Shown here piece by piece: positions 12,101 through 21,954 of a stretch of 64,000 nucleotides of DNA; the first letter of the stretch is position 1; each line of letters opens with the position of its first letter. Origin of the DNA: Akanthomyces muscarius (Eukaryota > Ascomycota > Sordariomycetes > Hypocreales > Cordycipitaceae); NCBI RefSeq assembly GCF_028009165.1, contig NC_079244.1, positions 3,844,001-3,908,000 of the forward strand, read 5' to 3'. The position numbers and the translations under genes are program-made. The notes beneath the pieces were generated by a model. The model saw only the letters and a list, made by a program, of their open reading frames with translations. It did no database searches and had not been told where the DNA came from.

Positions 12101-12812
12101 TGATCTACGCTATGGACAGTCTGCACATCCTTGGGTGGCTCTCGTACGACCTATGGAGCTGCATCGAAAACCGTGGAAACACTCCGAGCTACTAATCTGG
12201 GACTGTCGTCTTCGAGACGTGGCGCGGCAGTCTCAGACAATGTCCGAGTCGGATTTGTCGCCCGCACAGCGGGACCTTATCGCTGAAGTAACCAGACAGT
12301 ACGCCAGGATCAATCTTCCTTTGGGCAAGGTTTGGGCCGGTGGCTTCAAGGCATCCAAGGCATACTCGTGCTCACTTGACATTACCCTCGACTGGATGAA
12401 GGCAGTGGTAGTCAACGTTAAGAACTGGCTTCCTCTCAGCCACGAAGATTTGTTAAATCGTAGGTGGACCTTGGTCCGCAGCCGCAGCCGCAGCTCGCCG
12501 TCCATGTCGCCCTCTCCAACAGCAGCACCATCCGGCAGCGCAGATCCGAATGAGTATGAGGCCCCAGAGGAGGCGCAACGCATCTTGTTCAACCCGCCAA
12601 ACTCAAGCTCTGGCAGCCCCCGGTCATGTCAGAATAGGCTCTACCAGTGGGCAATGGCTTCGCGGGTCGCAAAGGAGTCAGAGTATACATATGTGCCGAC
12701 ATTGGAGTGGTACAGGGAGCAACAGGAATCAGGTCGGGGATTTGAGCATGTTCGCGTATGGTCGTGGAAGGCATTTTTTGAACATTATAAGATTGATGAC
12801 CCAGAGAAGTAG
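9138..12812 (+). CDS. Large chromodomain protein, possibly Chp1-like
   Basis: A single exon of 1225 codons. The start is the first ATG; the frame is open further upstream but without an ATG. A chromodomain covers about residues 20-75: EWPVKQILAEGQ, then VYLIEWEDYPLSDATWEPP. Two cage aromatics (W and Y in EWEDY) are present and the usual first tyrosine is a tryptophan (EWPV). Residues 90-430 are acidic and serine-rich, probably disordered. From about 430 to the end there are folded-looking segments (GLLCHGNGLCLVIYPSKSSDW; FFLMFPPSAKPEEDLLCRWL) and a conserved-looking C-terminus (FEHVRVWSWKAFFEHYKID). Family role: binding of methylated histone H3. N-terminal chromodomain plus long linker plus large C-terminal region recalls S. 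pombe Chp1 (SPOC and PIN-like domains), but I cannot confirm those domains; a CDP-2-like protein is another option. Confidence 0.8.
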   Translation: MDIDDIASVASTVENEVDSDVEWPVKQILAEGQIEGQTVYLIEWEDYPLSDATWEPPEHFRESLLQDWAETKQKQQEGKIPRFYIDEWRTAITQRFRDKYARHDMRNRERQRRGLKIEHFDRTLEEVIAEINATPSDQPKATGDSAHQPSTADAPQPVPQQAEFSEERSRRSSIDDLFSDPDSEMEEDASLGYCDPVNEEDVIAPTPSADSVPMDDAASTHVTSLRPERAQQLLAGIVLESAGKLSSGDNLTSQKPGVSLLKDMPDAEFDLDSDAMDIDDTSGEASPTTPSHPTLDKTSTKLANVHSICESSSARNFIQPCPKPSTAAETFSHQREDCEKAEQENKNDITSAPPARPVQSGKRVSFSLTAHVKERYSSKAEASLFVPDRSHKQSSSASIPRPGTLIELKPKSVEEDQIRGCENAGESLTKTCVIGPIKLTCSFQVSSRPADSQAGFFEKIKEHEVFHFTHICSAQDFLRQLRATELSSGLWVTGTACSNLQANAIQLEAILDCLHSSSFGLLCHGNGLCLVIYPSKSSDWQENPLPTSPPLAGDLLRYLAFVPASTFQVSDMSLDFTSHYSSGISIFDKQLYHKLLPNIDQLDKTQPIPDSFFLMFPPSAKPEEDLLCRWLRVFNKNCEIRSCAVSGHWAKFVEGSRGAVVLHQDCIQLLHRLPHFSKLLHSRNEDYNFWIFRLPFCSPVSELQPMHEYMEQVGIALDWAFPPGVAVMATPSFFISQPMQAYNMLKWIWQNFSSEAPVYRHGKLVVCHDLDKWLLSLTFEKSEATLDVRESKQIFDTRMKTVMLMRKLLEQDLEDVTSPVVFAPVYIDGNDEQSLVNWFGWWSISQVDKFRKFSVICSDNDDDKRLSRYIKRSALRELFSNVCGLEGTAVDAERVSFKLVHDDTPQCLSTFIRGVSNDAHASWWNPLVICPWPVNQHEGKSRYGDASQWVNFFAEQYIVRAISGKTSPGRKNTQLGFFYTAEDAQTPTDLRYGQSAHPWVALVRPMELHRKPWKHSELLIWDCRLRDVARQSQTMSESDLSPAQRDLIAEVTRQYARINLPLGKVWAGGFKASKAYSCSLDITLDWMKAVVVNVKNWLPLSHEDLLNRRWTLVRSRSRSSPSMSPSPTAAPSGSADPNEYEAPEEAQRILFNPPNSSSGSPRSCQNRLYQWAMASRVAKESEYTYVPTLEWYREQQESGRGFEHVRVWSWKAFFEHYKIDDPEK

Positions 12813-13063
12813 TATCGGATTGTGGATATTTTGCTTCGGTTGTTTTTGTTCCTGGATTACAGCATTTGCACGCATGTTTTCTATGTCAGCAAGCGGCAGC
12901 TCATTTCTGTGGTTGTCCGGTGGTATTATACATAGTCAGGACATTGAGAGTGTTCCTTTTGCTAGCTGCCTTTTGCCAGTTTACATGTGTGAAAGACTTC
13001 CTCGCTATAATGCTAAAAATAACCAATTTAATATCATTACACAGCTCGCCCGTAGCTGTTTTT

Positions 13064-14211
13064 CTATCTCGTTGAAGCGGGGAAGCTTCTCGTACTCAGT
13101 AGCACACCCTTGATCCGGCGGATGTTGTCCCTTGCCTTTCGTACTTCATCATCCGGCTCATTCTTGGATCCAGCCGTCGACATCATGCCATAGCTACCGG
13201 GCGTGAAATCCATTTGCGGGAATATCATGCGGTCGAGGTCTTCCCGGAAGTGCTCAACCTGGGCTTTTATATCCTCAAAGTCGCCGCTCTGAGAAACTAC
13301 GGCATCGCGCAGACCTGAGACGCACTTTGCCAGCTTGGTAACGCCCGTAGCATGCTGCAGCACTGCGGGCTGTTTGGTTTCAGGCTGCTTTATATCGTCA
13401 GCAGCGCTCGTCAGCGCATCACTAAACGAGGTCTGCGTGCCGACATCACGGTGAAACATTTCAGCCGGGTCCTCGTCGTCTTCTTCTTCGCTGGCTATCT
13501 TTGTGGCAGCCGATGCAGGCGGACTGTCGAAGAGGGCAGCATGCTTAGGCGGCGGCACAACCGAGACGGTGCGTTCGAGCTGGTTCACAAGCTCCTCGAG
13601 GCGGCTGGCAGTGGTGTCGTGCAGCTCCTGGCGCGCGCCGTTGAGATTCTCAATCATGGGTTCGGCGACGTACTTGCTCACGCCGTATACGAGCGTCGAG
13701 AGTCCAGCGAATCCATACAGCGTGTTGAGAAGACCCTGCGTAGTAACGAGCGGCGGCGGGCGTTGCGGTTTGGTGAGGAACTCGGGGTATGTGACGATCG
13801 GCGCGCGGTCGGCGGCAGCGGATGCGGATTTCTGCGGCGTGGAAGAAGTGTCGGTTGGCCCTTTCGCTGTAATCTGGGCGATCAAAGCACGTTAGTGGAG
13901 AGCACCATCGCCGTTACCGTGTGTAATCTTACGGTCTCGTGGACGTCGCCCAGCAGCGTTTGTACATGAGCATCCTCGACGCCCTTGGATTTCAGAAATG
14001 CCACTTTCTTGTCACGCGACTCGTTTTTGACATTTTCATCGTCCAAGAAACGTCGTGCAATGGTCAATTTGTCCTCTGTAGCCGAGCTACGAGCGTCGGT
14101 GCCCTCGTCGGTGCTTGCCGCTGGCGCCGCCCCGGCATCCGATGAGGTCTCCGAGCAGTCTTGGGTCGCTCGCTGCCACGGGGGGATACCATCGTCGCTC
14201 GAGTCGCTCAT
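13064..14211 (-). CDS. PEX33: Peroxisomal docking peroxin, Pex14/17 (Pex33)-like
   Basis: Two exons, 14211-13933 and 13873-13064, joined in phase 0 over a 59-bp intron (donor GTAAGA, acceptor CCAG), encode 362 residues. Residues about 50-92 match the Pex14 N-terminal domain (KLTIARRFLDDENV, then KKVAFLKSKGVEDAHV), which binds Pex5 and Pex19 in true Pex14. A proline-rich stretch (KPQRPPP) is followed by a hydrophobic segment (TLYGFAGLSTLVYGVSKYV) and a coiled-coil-like region (LEELVNQLERTVS). The C-terminus IRRIKGVLLSTRSFP resembles filamentous-fungal Pex14/17. Family role: part of the peroxisomal import docking complex. The frame is open upstream of 14211 without an ATG, so this ATG is preferred. 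It could also be annotated simply as Pex14-like. Confidence 0.8.
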
Positions 14212-16056
14212 TGTATAAGTCCTCTTGGCCTTTTCTACACTTTTCCACTGGGAAAAGTGCCTACAACTGGATGCAGTACTCGGGAAATTGAAGTTGAATG
14301 AGTACCGATATTGTCTTGTGCTAAGTACGGATAATGTTCGGTCGGCCGCCGGCCGCCGGATAGCAAAGTTCCCCAGGACTGATATGCCGAGGCACGAAGC
14401 TGCGGTGGGTCTTCGCCGCACCACACACCTGACCTGGGGAAAGGCGATCGGGCTGCCGAAAACATAGTGGCAGTCAGCAGGGCTGGGTTCAAATTAGCAC
14501 ATGGATCATTAATCAAACCAATCGCCTATTCTACATGCACTATTTTCTACCACTGCGGAAATCGTACACTTGGCGAGCTTGGTGGTAGTTCCGATCAACA
14601 TCTCATGCGATTGTGTGTTCTGGGACACTGAACCCCTATCCAGCATAACTAGTTCCTCCCTTGGACATATGGTTGTTCAGACACATGATGTGACACCATC
14701 CCAGTAGCCTTCGTCGACCTCGATATTCCCGAGGGACGTCAGTCCCTTTCTGCGCCCAAATGTGGTGACCGCAGGCGTACGCGTATCGTTAAGACATGCT
14801 GTCGAAGCAACGTGCATGGCAGTGACACCGACCAGCTTCATGCTCCCAACTGCGAGACCCAATGATGAGCGAACCTAAGCACAGGTGCGGGTATTGTCAA
14901 AAGGCAAGGAAACGGACCAAAGAGCCAGCGTATTGGTCAAGCACGTCAGCTCGCACAGTTCACCGTCATTATCCCAGCCGCTGAGGTGAATGTTGAAGAT
15001 GTATGATTTCACGGGAATAAACGGGACTCTATTCTGAGGGCCAACGTCAAGGAACGTCAATGTCGCGAGGCGCATTACCTGGCGTGCCTGGGCACCAACC
15101 TGCAGATACCTAGGTACAGTGGGTGCGCCTACCTACGCGGGAGGGGGGTGTTTTAGACAGGGCAACTAAGAGGTACTCTGTTTACCACGTTTTCCTCCTA
15201 TCGTGTTAGGATATTATAACACCTAGTCATATTAGAAATTTTGTATCTTTTCTCTAAAACGTGTTAAGTGTTCTAATACCCTAATAGGATAGGAGGAACA
15301 TATATTAATTTTAACACTATATTTGACCTCTTCTAGAAAAAACAGCCTCCTCGCGCGTAGGTAGGTACCTAGGAAGGTAGGGATGTAGAGCGGCTGGCAA
15401 CGCAGCTGGCAGCGCCACGTTCACCTAACTACCTCACCACTCACCTACCTGCCTACCTACCTACGGATAAGCCCTGGAAGTACCCACGCACCCACGCAAC
15501 CACGCTGGGTGACGCGACTGCACCCGAGACCGGATGCCCAGCTCCCTGGCAACTCTGCAATTCCATTGCACCGACATCCTGCGACTGCTACCTACCAAAG
15601 TTTGGCGCCGTGCCGTGAGCCTTGGTTGCGTGGATGTACTGAGTAGTTCCAAGTAAGACACCGATTTCAAGAGGTATCCCGCGCACACATAGGTATGCTT
15701 AATTCCCCCCCCCCCGCTGCGACGTCAACTGTGCTGGAGCTAGGTTGGGTGAGGCAAGTGTGGCGTGGAGCATCAACGCTTCGCGGGCGCGTAACAAGCA
15801 GGATCCGTCGGCCGCCACTTCAAGTGAATTGGCTTGGCTGCTGGCACTGGCGGCGCGCCTGGGAGCGACAAACACAAAAACCCTGCAACCTAGCACCTCT
15901 GCGCTCCCGCATCCCCGCCTGTTGCAGCAGCAAACTCGCAGCCCCGAGCATCAAAGCAGGTTTCCGCCAAGCCACCACCCATTGCGCATCGACGGCCTGC
16001 GAGCGACTTTAGCGCATTGCATCGCTCTGCACTCACTCACCCACATCTCTCACACT
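14212..16056. other. Intergenic region carrying an inverted-repeat element
   Basis: No coding frame with recognisable content. It includes a MITE-like element at 15128-15367 (separate entry), ACCT-type tracts on both sides, an 11-C run near 15705, and the 5' leader of the INO80 subunit gene. Confidence 0.5.
15128..15367. mobile_element. MITE-like non-coding element with terminal inverted repeats
   Basis: The left end (CCTACCTACGCGGGAGG, then GGTGTTTTAGACAG) is matched in inverted orientation by the right end (reverse complement ACCTACCTACGCGCGAGG, then GCTGTTTTTTCTAG). A second, inner inverted pair is seen at about 15191-15222 and 15261-15298: TTCCTCCTATC, then TTAGGATATTATAACAC on one side against TTCCTCCTATCC, then TTAGGGTATTAGAACAC on the other. 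The interior is AT-rich with no reading frame. A size of about 240 bp, nested imperfect inverted repeats and no coding capacity fit a miniature inverted-repeat transposable element or a long hairpin. Element borders blend into flanking ACCT tracts, so target-site duplication cannot be read. Confidence 0.55.
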
Positions 16057-17403
16057 ATGGCGTCTCGTCCTAAACGCTCGGCTGCCACCAAGGCAATTGA
16101 AAATATCTCGGTTCAATCGAAATGGGCTGACAATGAAAGGACCGGCGACAGTCCCGTTCCATCCCGCAGGTCAGGACGCTCTGCCGTGTACCGCGACGCG
16201 CCTTCATCCCCAGAATCAGGCAGCATGCCCTCTCGCTCGCGCCAGTCTGCGCGTGGCGGCCGTCGCTCCGAGCAGTTTGACGGCGGTGAAATCGTCACTG
16301 GCAAGCGCAATCGTGGCACCAAAAAGAGCTACGTCGTCGATTCCAGTCCGGACGACGAAGACGAAGACGATATGGAGGATGAAGTCGAGGTGGATCTCGA
16401 TGAGGAGGATGCTGAAGGTGAGGATGAGGTGGACATGGATGCCGAGGGTGAGGATCTCGACGACGATGGAGATGTCCACATGGATGCAGCACCGCCCCCG
16501 CGCCGTAACAAGGTAACTAGTATCAAAGTCTCGCGCTCCGCAAACCCTCGCAGCGCTGCCAGAGCGGCCGCATCGCGCATCGTTGCAGATGATGACGACG
16601 ACGACGACGAGCTAAGCGAGCCAGACAGCGATCTAGGGGCTGAGACGATGGGCATGGGTGATGAGACCATGGCCGAGGAAGATGCCGAAGGAGAGGAGAT
16701 CGAGGTGGCTGGTGACGGCGAGGAAGATGAGGAGGAGGAAGAAGAGGAAGAAGATGAGGAGGACGAGGACGATGAGCAAGATGAAGAAGAGGATGCAGAA
16801 GGCGAGGCCGACGTCCAAGAACTCAACAGCGACGAGGACGGCAGCCGCGCGGGCACACCAGACCTGGCCAAGATGACGAAGCGCCAGAGAGCCCGCTTCG
16901 ACGAGCAGCCCCAGGAATACATGAAGCTTTCTGATGGTGCGTACTGAGACATGTACTTCGTATACGAGAAGTTACTCACATCTTTACAGAGGTACAAGCG
17001 AAGAAAGTTTTCACCGCCGAAGAGCTGTCTATGCGGCGCCAGGAAATGGCTCGCCGTAGACGAAACCTGAGTGAGAAGCGCAACGAGGAAGTCAAGGTAC
17101 GTCACACAGCGACCAAGTTCATGCGAATATAAAACAAGTCCATTCTAATCAGGGCGGCAACAGATGGAGACTATCAACAAGCTTCTCAAGAAACAAGCGC
17201 CAAAGACGAGCAAAAAGGGCGCCCGTGGCAACTCACCCGGGGCCGGCGCCAAGCCGGCCGAGACGCTGATTCGGTGGGTGAGCAATAAGACTGGCAGCAA
17301 GGTTGCCGTGCCTGATGAGATCATGGGCGGGCCGGTAGGCGACGTGTTTGGGCCGCCGGGCAAGGGCAGCAGCGCAGTCAAGATGGTGGAAGAGGTGGCG
17401 TAA
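16057..17403 (+). CDS. IES2: INO80 chromatin remodelling complex subunit, Ies2/INO80B (PAPA-1) type
   Basis: Three exons, 16057-16936, 16990-17096 and 17164-17403 (introns of 53 and 67 bp, both GT-AG), encode 408 residues. The N-terminus is basic and serine-rich, residues about 100-265 are very acidic with long Asp/Glu runs, and the C-terminal third holds the PAPA-1/Ies2 core: MTKRQRARFDE, then YMKLSDEVQAKKVFTAEEL, then MRRQEMARRRRNLSEKRNEE and INKLLKKQA. Splicing is confirmed because the conserved core is continuous only after both introns are removed. Family role: nuclear subunit of INO80 that stimulates its ATPase activity. The open frame extends upstream to 15745 without an ATG; the start at 16057 is the first ATG. 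Lack of a zf-HIT module after PAPA-1 agrees with a yeast-type Ies2. Confidence 0.88.
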
Positions 17404-18987
17404 AAAAGTGACCGTGTGGCAGGCTTGTGTCCTGCGTACGGGCCCCTTTGCAATTTACGAGATTTACTTGGCCCGGAGTCTGCACGCAACCACTGGCGAA
17501 GTAGAGCTGCATGTCTCGGCAGCGGGACACCGGATAAGGACCCTAGTCTGTCTGCGGGAGGGGGGGGATGGGAGACAAGAGATGGAGTTCAAGGCGTATG
17601 GATGAAAATGTTCATGTGTAGTCATTTCTCTCTACAATGCGGGACACCTCAAATCATTTATCTGCACTGTTCATGGTAGCCGGACTTGTGCACTTATTTA
17701 ATTTATCAAGTCATGCAGGTGGTAGCGTGCCCTGGCTGTACTAGTAGGTTGTTCAAGCCACTTACTGCACGTGCACTGGTATCTGCCTCGATGACATGAT
17801 CGTGGGGGAGTCTCAACTGTGGGAAGCGGAAGAGCGTTGACGGCACTCGCAGAGCAAGACGACAGGCGCTTTGCGCTTAGCTGGCCCCCGGTTCAGCTTT
17901 GCAATCCCCTTTAGCTGAAAGACATGGTGGCCTCAAAGAAAAAGGAAGAAGGAATATCTTCAGCTTGTACACTGGCCGCAGGAAGCTCATGTCACGTTTG
18001 CCTGACGGGTGTGGGAGGCGTGTTGTGTTACATAGGAAAAAAGCGCGACTCGTCCACCTCCCACGGACAATGTGGCCCCCCCTCTGTCCGTCACATAATC
18101 AAATTGCATTGTTGTCTCTGCGTTGCCAATTGCCTATTTCCCGATCGTGAACTACGTTATCCGACGTGGAGGAAGAGAAATTGGGCTCCTCATTGTGCAA
18201 AGACAGGCTCGATGCAATGCTTGCCCTGACATTCGCCGTATCATCACTGCGACGCGGCGACACTTGAGCGGCTCTGGCCCTCCTCTTCGGTGAGAAGAAG
18301 AAGAGTACCGAACATTTCTCCCGAGCTACGGGCGCAGGCTGAACAGGCAAACTTTCAAGGTGCTAAGTGCTAACTAACTAACGCCTCTTGCCTCAACGCC
18401 CGCGCTTGTCTTGTTGCGCAAACTTGGCCCGTGTGCTGCCACTGCCGTCACTGTAGGCTGTGGGCCCCTACACCCCAGCCTTGGGGAACAACCAGTGGCT
18501 TCACGGCTGAGGCGGCGCGCCCAAAAGCTACTTGCCTACCTTGTCTATCTTCAGTTCCTCTTCACATTTCTCACCCATCTTTGCGCCACTCTGTTCATTA
18601 TTTTTCCCTTCTTAAACTTTCTCTTGGTGCGCACATGGTTTTCACTTTTGGCGTTGAACTTTTCTGTTTTCCTTTAAACGACCAACCTCGTTTAATTCGC
18701 ACCAATTTCGGTCTGCTCTTATATTTATACCCTTCACCTGCACGCATTACGATACTACGACACGATATTCTTCGAACATTCACGATTAACCATTGAATGC
18801 GCCGACTGTGCTTGCCATCAGTTCTTACTCTTTTGGCAGACATTCTCCATTCTATAGCAGGCCACAGAAACCTGTGCTGGACGTTCGATACTTCTACATC
18901 CATCGGCCGGCCGCCAGACACCTAGCATTGGCCCTTGCAGCTGCTCACCACTTTATTCGTTCTCCGAGAGAGGGCATTGTTGCAGCA
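17404..18987. other. Intergenic region, nothing clear
   Basis: This is the 3' flank of the INO80 subunit gene and a CT-rich leader of the next gene. Only short unsupported frames occur. A pyrimidine-rich stretch around 18530-18680 looks like fungal promoter or leader sequence. Confidence 0.5.
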
Positions 18988-21669
18988 ATGGAGAACGTAT
19001 ATTTCCCGAGCATGGATATGCACGATGCCCCCGAGCCTAACAATGCCGGCGCCGCCCCCCAGCATAGCTACAATGGCGCCGACGAACAGCTCCCTTCCGG
19101 CAACTATTTTGCCAATTCCTTCGCGAATGAGAGCGGAGAGTGGGACTCCATACTGAGCGAGTTTTCGACCGACACTTGTATACAAGACCCCGGCAGTTTT
19201 GACACATCTCTTCTCTCGACGTCTCCAGTCACGTCGGCATCCTTTCGCAACACCCCCGATACTGTCGTCAGCAACGCCTGTGTGAGTCTCAACGGCCCCA
19301 GAGAAGGCGTCGACAACAAAATTGTTGCAGTAGAACCCGGCATCAAAGATACTGCAGCTGAGGAAACCTCTCCGCAACGAACGACTACTCTGCCTCTCGA
19401 CGTGGCCGCAAACGGCAGTCACCAACCAGCGATTGACTCAGCACCAAACTTCGCCGCGGCGTCGGGACAGGCAACAGGCATGGCGGCTGGCACTATAGTG
19501 TGCTCTGCTGCTACACTGGGAACTTGCCCTACAGAGCCGTCGCTGGTCATGACTACGTCTCCCAGGCACCGTGTCTCTCGCCTCCCACCAGACATTGGGG
19601 CGGATGGGCAGATCAGATATCTTGAGCCACACGAGATACCCCAGCCGTCTAAGACCCTCCACCATACTACTCGAACTCTTGCCGGCGATAACGTAGTGCT
19701 ACCTCCAGAATTGGAAAAACACATGTATTATCCTCCTGGGCAGGGACCCAGTCGGCAACATCAGCAGATCCCACAGCAGATGCAGATGCAACAAAAGCAG
19801 CCTCAAGCTCTACAGCTCCAGCCGCTCCAGCACACCACAGTGCCTCAACAGTTGCAGAACCCCCAGCAGTTCCAACACTTCCCGCAGCTCCAGAATCGCA
19901 CAGCCCCTCGTACTATTGCGAATCAGCAACTCTATAGCCAAAGCACTCACTTCACCGAACAGAATGCTCAGCATGCTCAACATCCTCTGCATCCTCTGCA
20001 TCCTCAGCTTCCTCAGCTCCCCCAGCATGGTGATTTTCCCTCGTGCCGGCAGAACATGACGAGTCCACATCATACTCAACAGCAACATCACTTCCAGGAC
20101 TTTCAGCAGTTTCCAAATTCGAGCACTTTCCAGCCTGAAATGTACGCCCCTCGTTCGGCTCCTCAGCAACAGCAACAGCTCATGGTGCCTGACCGTAGCC
20201 AAGCACACATGCAGACACCTCTGGTGACTCAGGAACCAGCTCTTGAGCTCTACTATACTACAGATGAGTCTCAATCCAACTCGAGCCGGGCAGAAAAGCC
20301 TCCCAGAACAAATTCGCACGAATGGCTAAAAAATCGAGATTTTCGTTCCATATGGAACCTCGGTGATGTCTATACCAATTGGTTGGATACTAGTCCCAAC
20401 ACGGTAGAGCCACACGTTAAACCTTTTCTTAAAAAGGACATCAAGCTTGGCATGTCGTCTCAGGATGCAACAAAGGCCGCCATAACTGACGGGTTCGTAC
20501 GCGGTGCAGGATGGGCCATCAAGCTGTTTTTGATGCAGATCGAGAAAGAGATGAGAGAAAGTGGCACAATGCTTGGATATCGACCGCACAAGAAAGTTCA
20601 GAAGGCTGAATTGGAAAGGTCTATCATAGACCATATTGTGAGGACAAATCCACCCTCTATCCATGGAGCGCAGTGCGCCAATGTTATCGCCTGGGCATAT
20701 GACGAATTTTACCCGGGTGTTTTCCGCCAAGAGGGCAGCAGCGGCGCTCCACGGTATCCAAAGGAGATATTTGACGCTTGGCAAACTCTCCGCGAGAAAA
20801 CTTCACCAGATCAGCTGAGACCAGTGCTCTTTGATACCAGTACGGGCCTGACTGTGATGACGGACATTCAACCGTCTCGGCCACCAGTAGCCCAAGTTCG
20901 CGCCTTTGCGACTCAAACGGGACAAGAACCGGCCATCAGAATAGCTCAGTTTTCTGTTCCGGAGTCGAAATACGAGCATATCGCAGTCAATAGCGGAGAG
21001 AGCTTTTTTACCCACCCCGAGGTACCGGCGACCATGGCACTCCAGCAAATGAAACGGGCCGAGTCGATGGCATCGAGGTCCATGAACAAGCCCCAAGGAA
21101 CTCGGCAGCCTCCTAAGACGGCAGAGGAAAAGAAAGAAAATAGAAATCGCAAAGCGGACGAAAAGATCAGATGGACGCTTACTGGACAGTCGCGCACAAT
21201 TCAGCATGAGCAGATGACGGCCGTATCCTACCAGTGCAGCGATGGCGAATTTCGTATTTTGGAGGGGCAGAGGCTTGAAGAAGCTCAAGATAGGACTCTC
21301 AAACTCCGCCGAAAACAGCAGGGGCCAAGAGCCATACCAGAAGCTACGGGGACAAAGGCGCCCATCACGGCTACAGATGAATCGCACGCTGTAGTTCCAG
21401 CTGGTGCTGAAGACAGAAGCCATGAACAGGCGGCACCCTTCTCTGCCTACAGGATTCAGAAGATACAGGCGGTGGCTCAACGAGGTAGCATCAACGAGAA
21501 TCATCTGGCTAATACAGGTGAAGTCAAGAGGAAGCGGGTGCCAGATGATGATTCCGTACCAGGCGGGCGAAAGAGAGCACGACAAGAGGTGAAACATGGA
21601 CTCAGGGAGTCGAAGACAGGCAAAGAGATGCTGTTTACTCCGTCGGTAGATATTTCCAACAACAGTTAG
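18988..21669 (+). CDS. Glutamine-rich protein of unknown function
   Basis: A single exon of 893 codons plus stop, starting at the first ATG of the open frame (MENVYFPSMDMHD). Residues about 250-420 are rich in Gln, His and Pro with short repeats (QQMQMQQKQPQ; HPLHPLHPQLPQLPQ), typical of transcription-related disordered regions. A folded-looking block covers about residues 440-640: WLKNRDFRSIWNLGDVYTNW, LSSQ-like helices, GFVRGAGWAIKLFLMQIEKE and ANVIAWAYDEFYPGVF. A basic tail (KRKRVPDDD, GGRKRARQE) looks like a nuclear localisation signal. I do not recognise a named domain; a nuclear regulatory role is inference from composition only. Confidence 0.75.
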   Translation: MENVYFPSMDMHDAPEPNNAGAAPQHSYNGADEQLPSGNYFANSFANESGEWDSILSEFSTDTCIQDPGSFDTSLLSTSPVTSASFRNTPDTVVSNACVSLNGPREGVDNKIVAVEPGIKDTAAEETSPQRTTTLPLDVAANGSHQPAIDSAPNFAAASGQATGMAAGTIVCSAATLGTCPTEPSLVMTTSPRHRVSRLPPDIGADGQIRYLEPHEIPQPSKTLHHTTRTLAGDNVVLPPELEKHMYYPPGQGPSRQHQQIPQQMQMQQKQPQALQLQPLQHTTVPQQLQNPQQFQHFPQLQNRTAPRTIANQQLYSQSTHFTEQNAQHAQHPLHPLHPQLPQLPQHGDFPSCRQNMTSPHHTQQQHHFQDFQQFPNSSTFQPEMYAPRSAPQQQQQLMVPDRSQAHMQTPLVTQEPALELYYTTDESQSNSSRAEKPPRTNSHEWLKNRDFRSIWNLGDVYTNWLDTSPNTVEPHVKPFLKKDIKLGMSSQDATKAAITDGFVRGAGWAIKLFLMQIEKEMRESGTMLGYRPHKKVQKAELERSIIDHIVRTNPPSIHGAQCANVIAWAYDEFYPGVFRQEGSSGAPRYPKEIFDAWQTLREKTSPDQLRPVLFDTSTGLTVMTDIQPSRPPVAQVRAFATQTGQEPAIRIAQFSVPESKYEHIAVNSGESFFTHPEVPATMALQQMKRAESMASRSMNKPQGTRQPPKTAEEKKENRNRKADEKIRWTLTGQSRTIQHEQMTAVSYQCSDGEFRILEGQRLEEAQDRTLKLRRKQQGPRAIPEATGTKAPITATDESHAVVPAGAEDRSHEQAAPFSAYRIQKIQAVAQRGSINENHLANTGEVKRKRVPDDDSVPGGRKRARQEVKHGLRESKTGKEMLFTPSVDISNNS

Positions 21670-21954
21670 AAACGAGAAACGGCATTCAATGACGAGATAG
21701 TTTTTGGATGGGCGGGATTGATCTGAATCCTAAAAAATGTTGGATGAGGACGACGTGAAGGAGCGTCCAGTTTCTCGAATAGTAAAAAATACCCAATACA
21801 GTATAATGATGGGCATTTAATGACTCAGAGGGTTTTTCTCGGGAGTTTTATTATTGAGTAGGTGTGAGGACTAAGTCTAGTATGCGGTATGTATAACTCG
21901 AATTTTGGTGAGAGTAGAAGCATCGAAGCAGAGCCCTGAAATCAGGGTCTAGCC
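21670..21954. other. Short intergenic spacer
   Basis: This is the 3' flank of the Q-rich gene. No gene is seen. Confidence 0.5.

Noticed and set aside
16329..17105. 258-codon serine-rich minus-strand frame
   Set aside because: It is the antisense of the acidic Asp/Glu tract of the INO80 subunit; long GAN repeats make Ser runs on the other strand.
20803..21597. 264-codon minus-strand frame
   Set aside because: Antisense to the Q-rich protein gene, begins at a non-ATG-supported position and has no recognisable domain.
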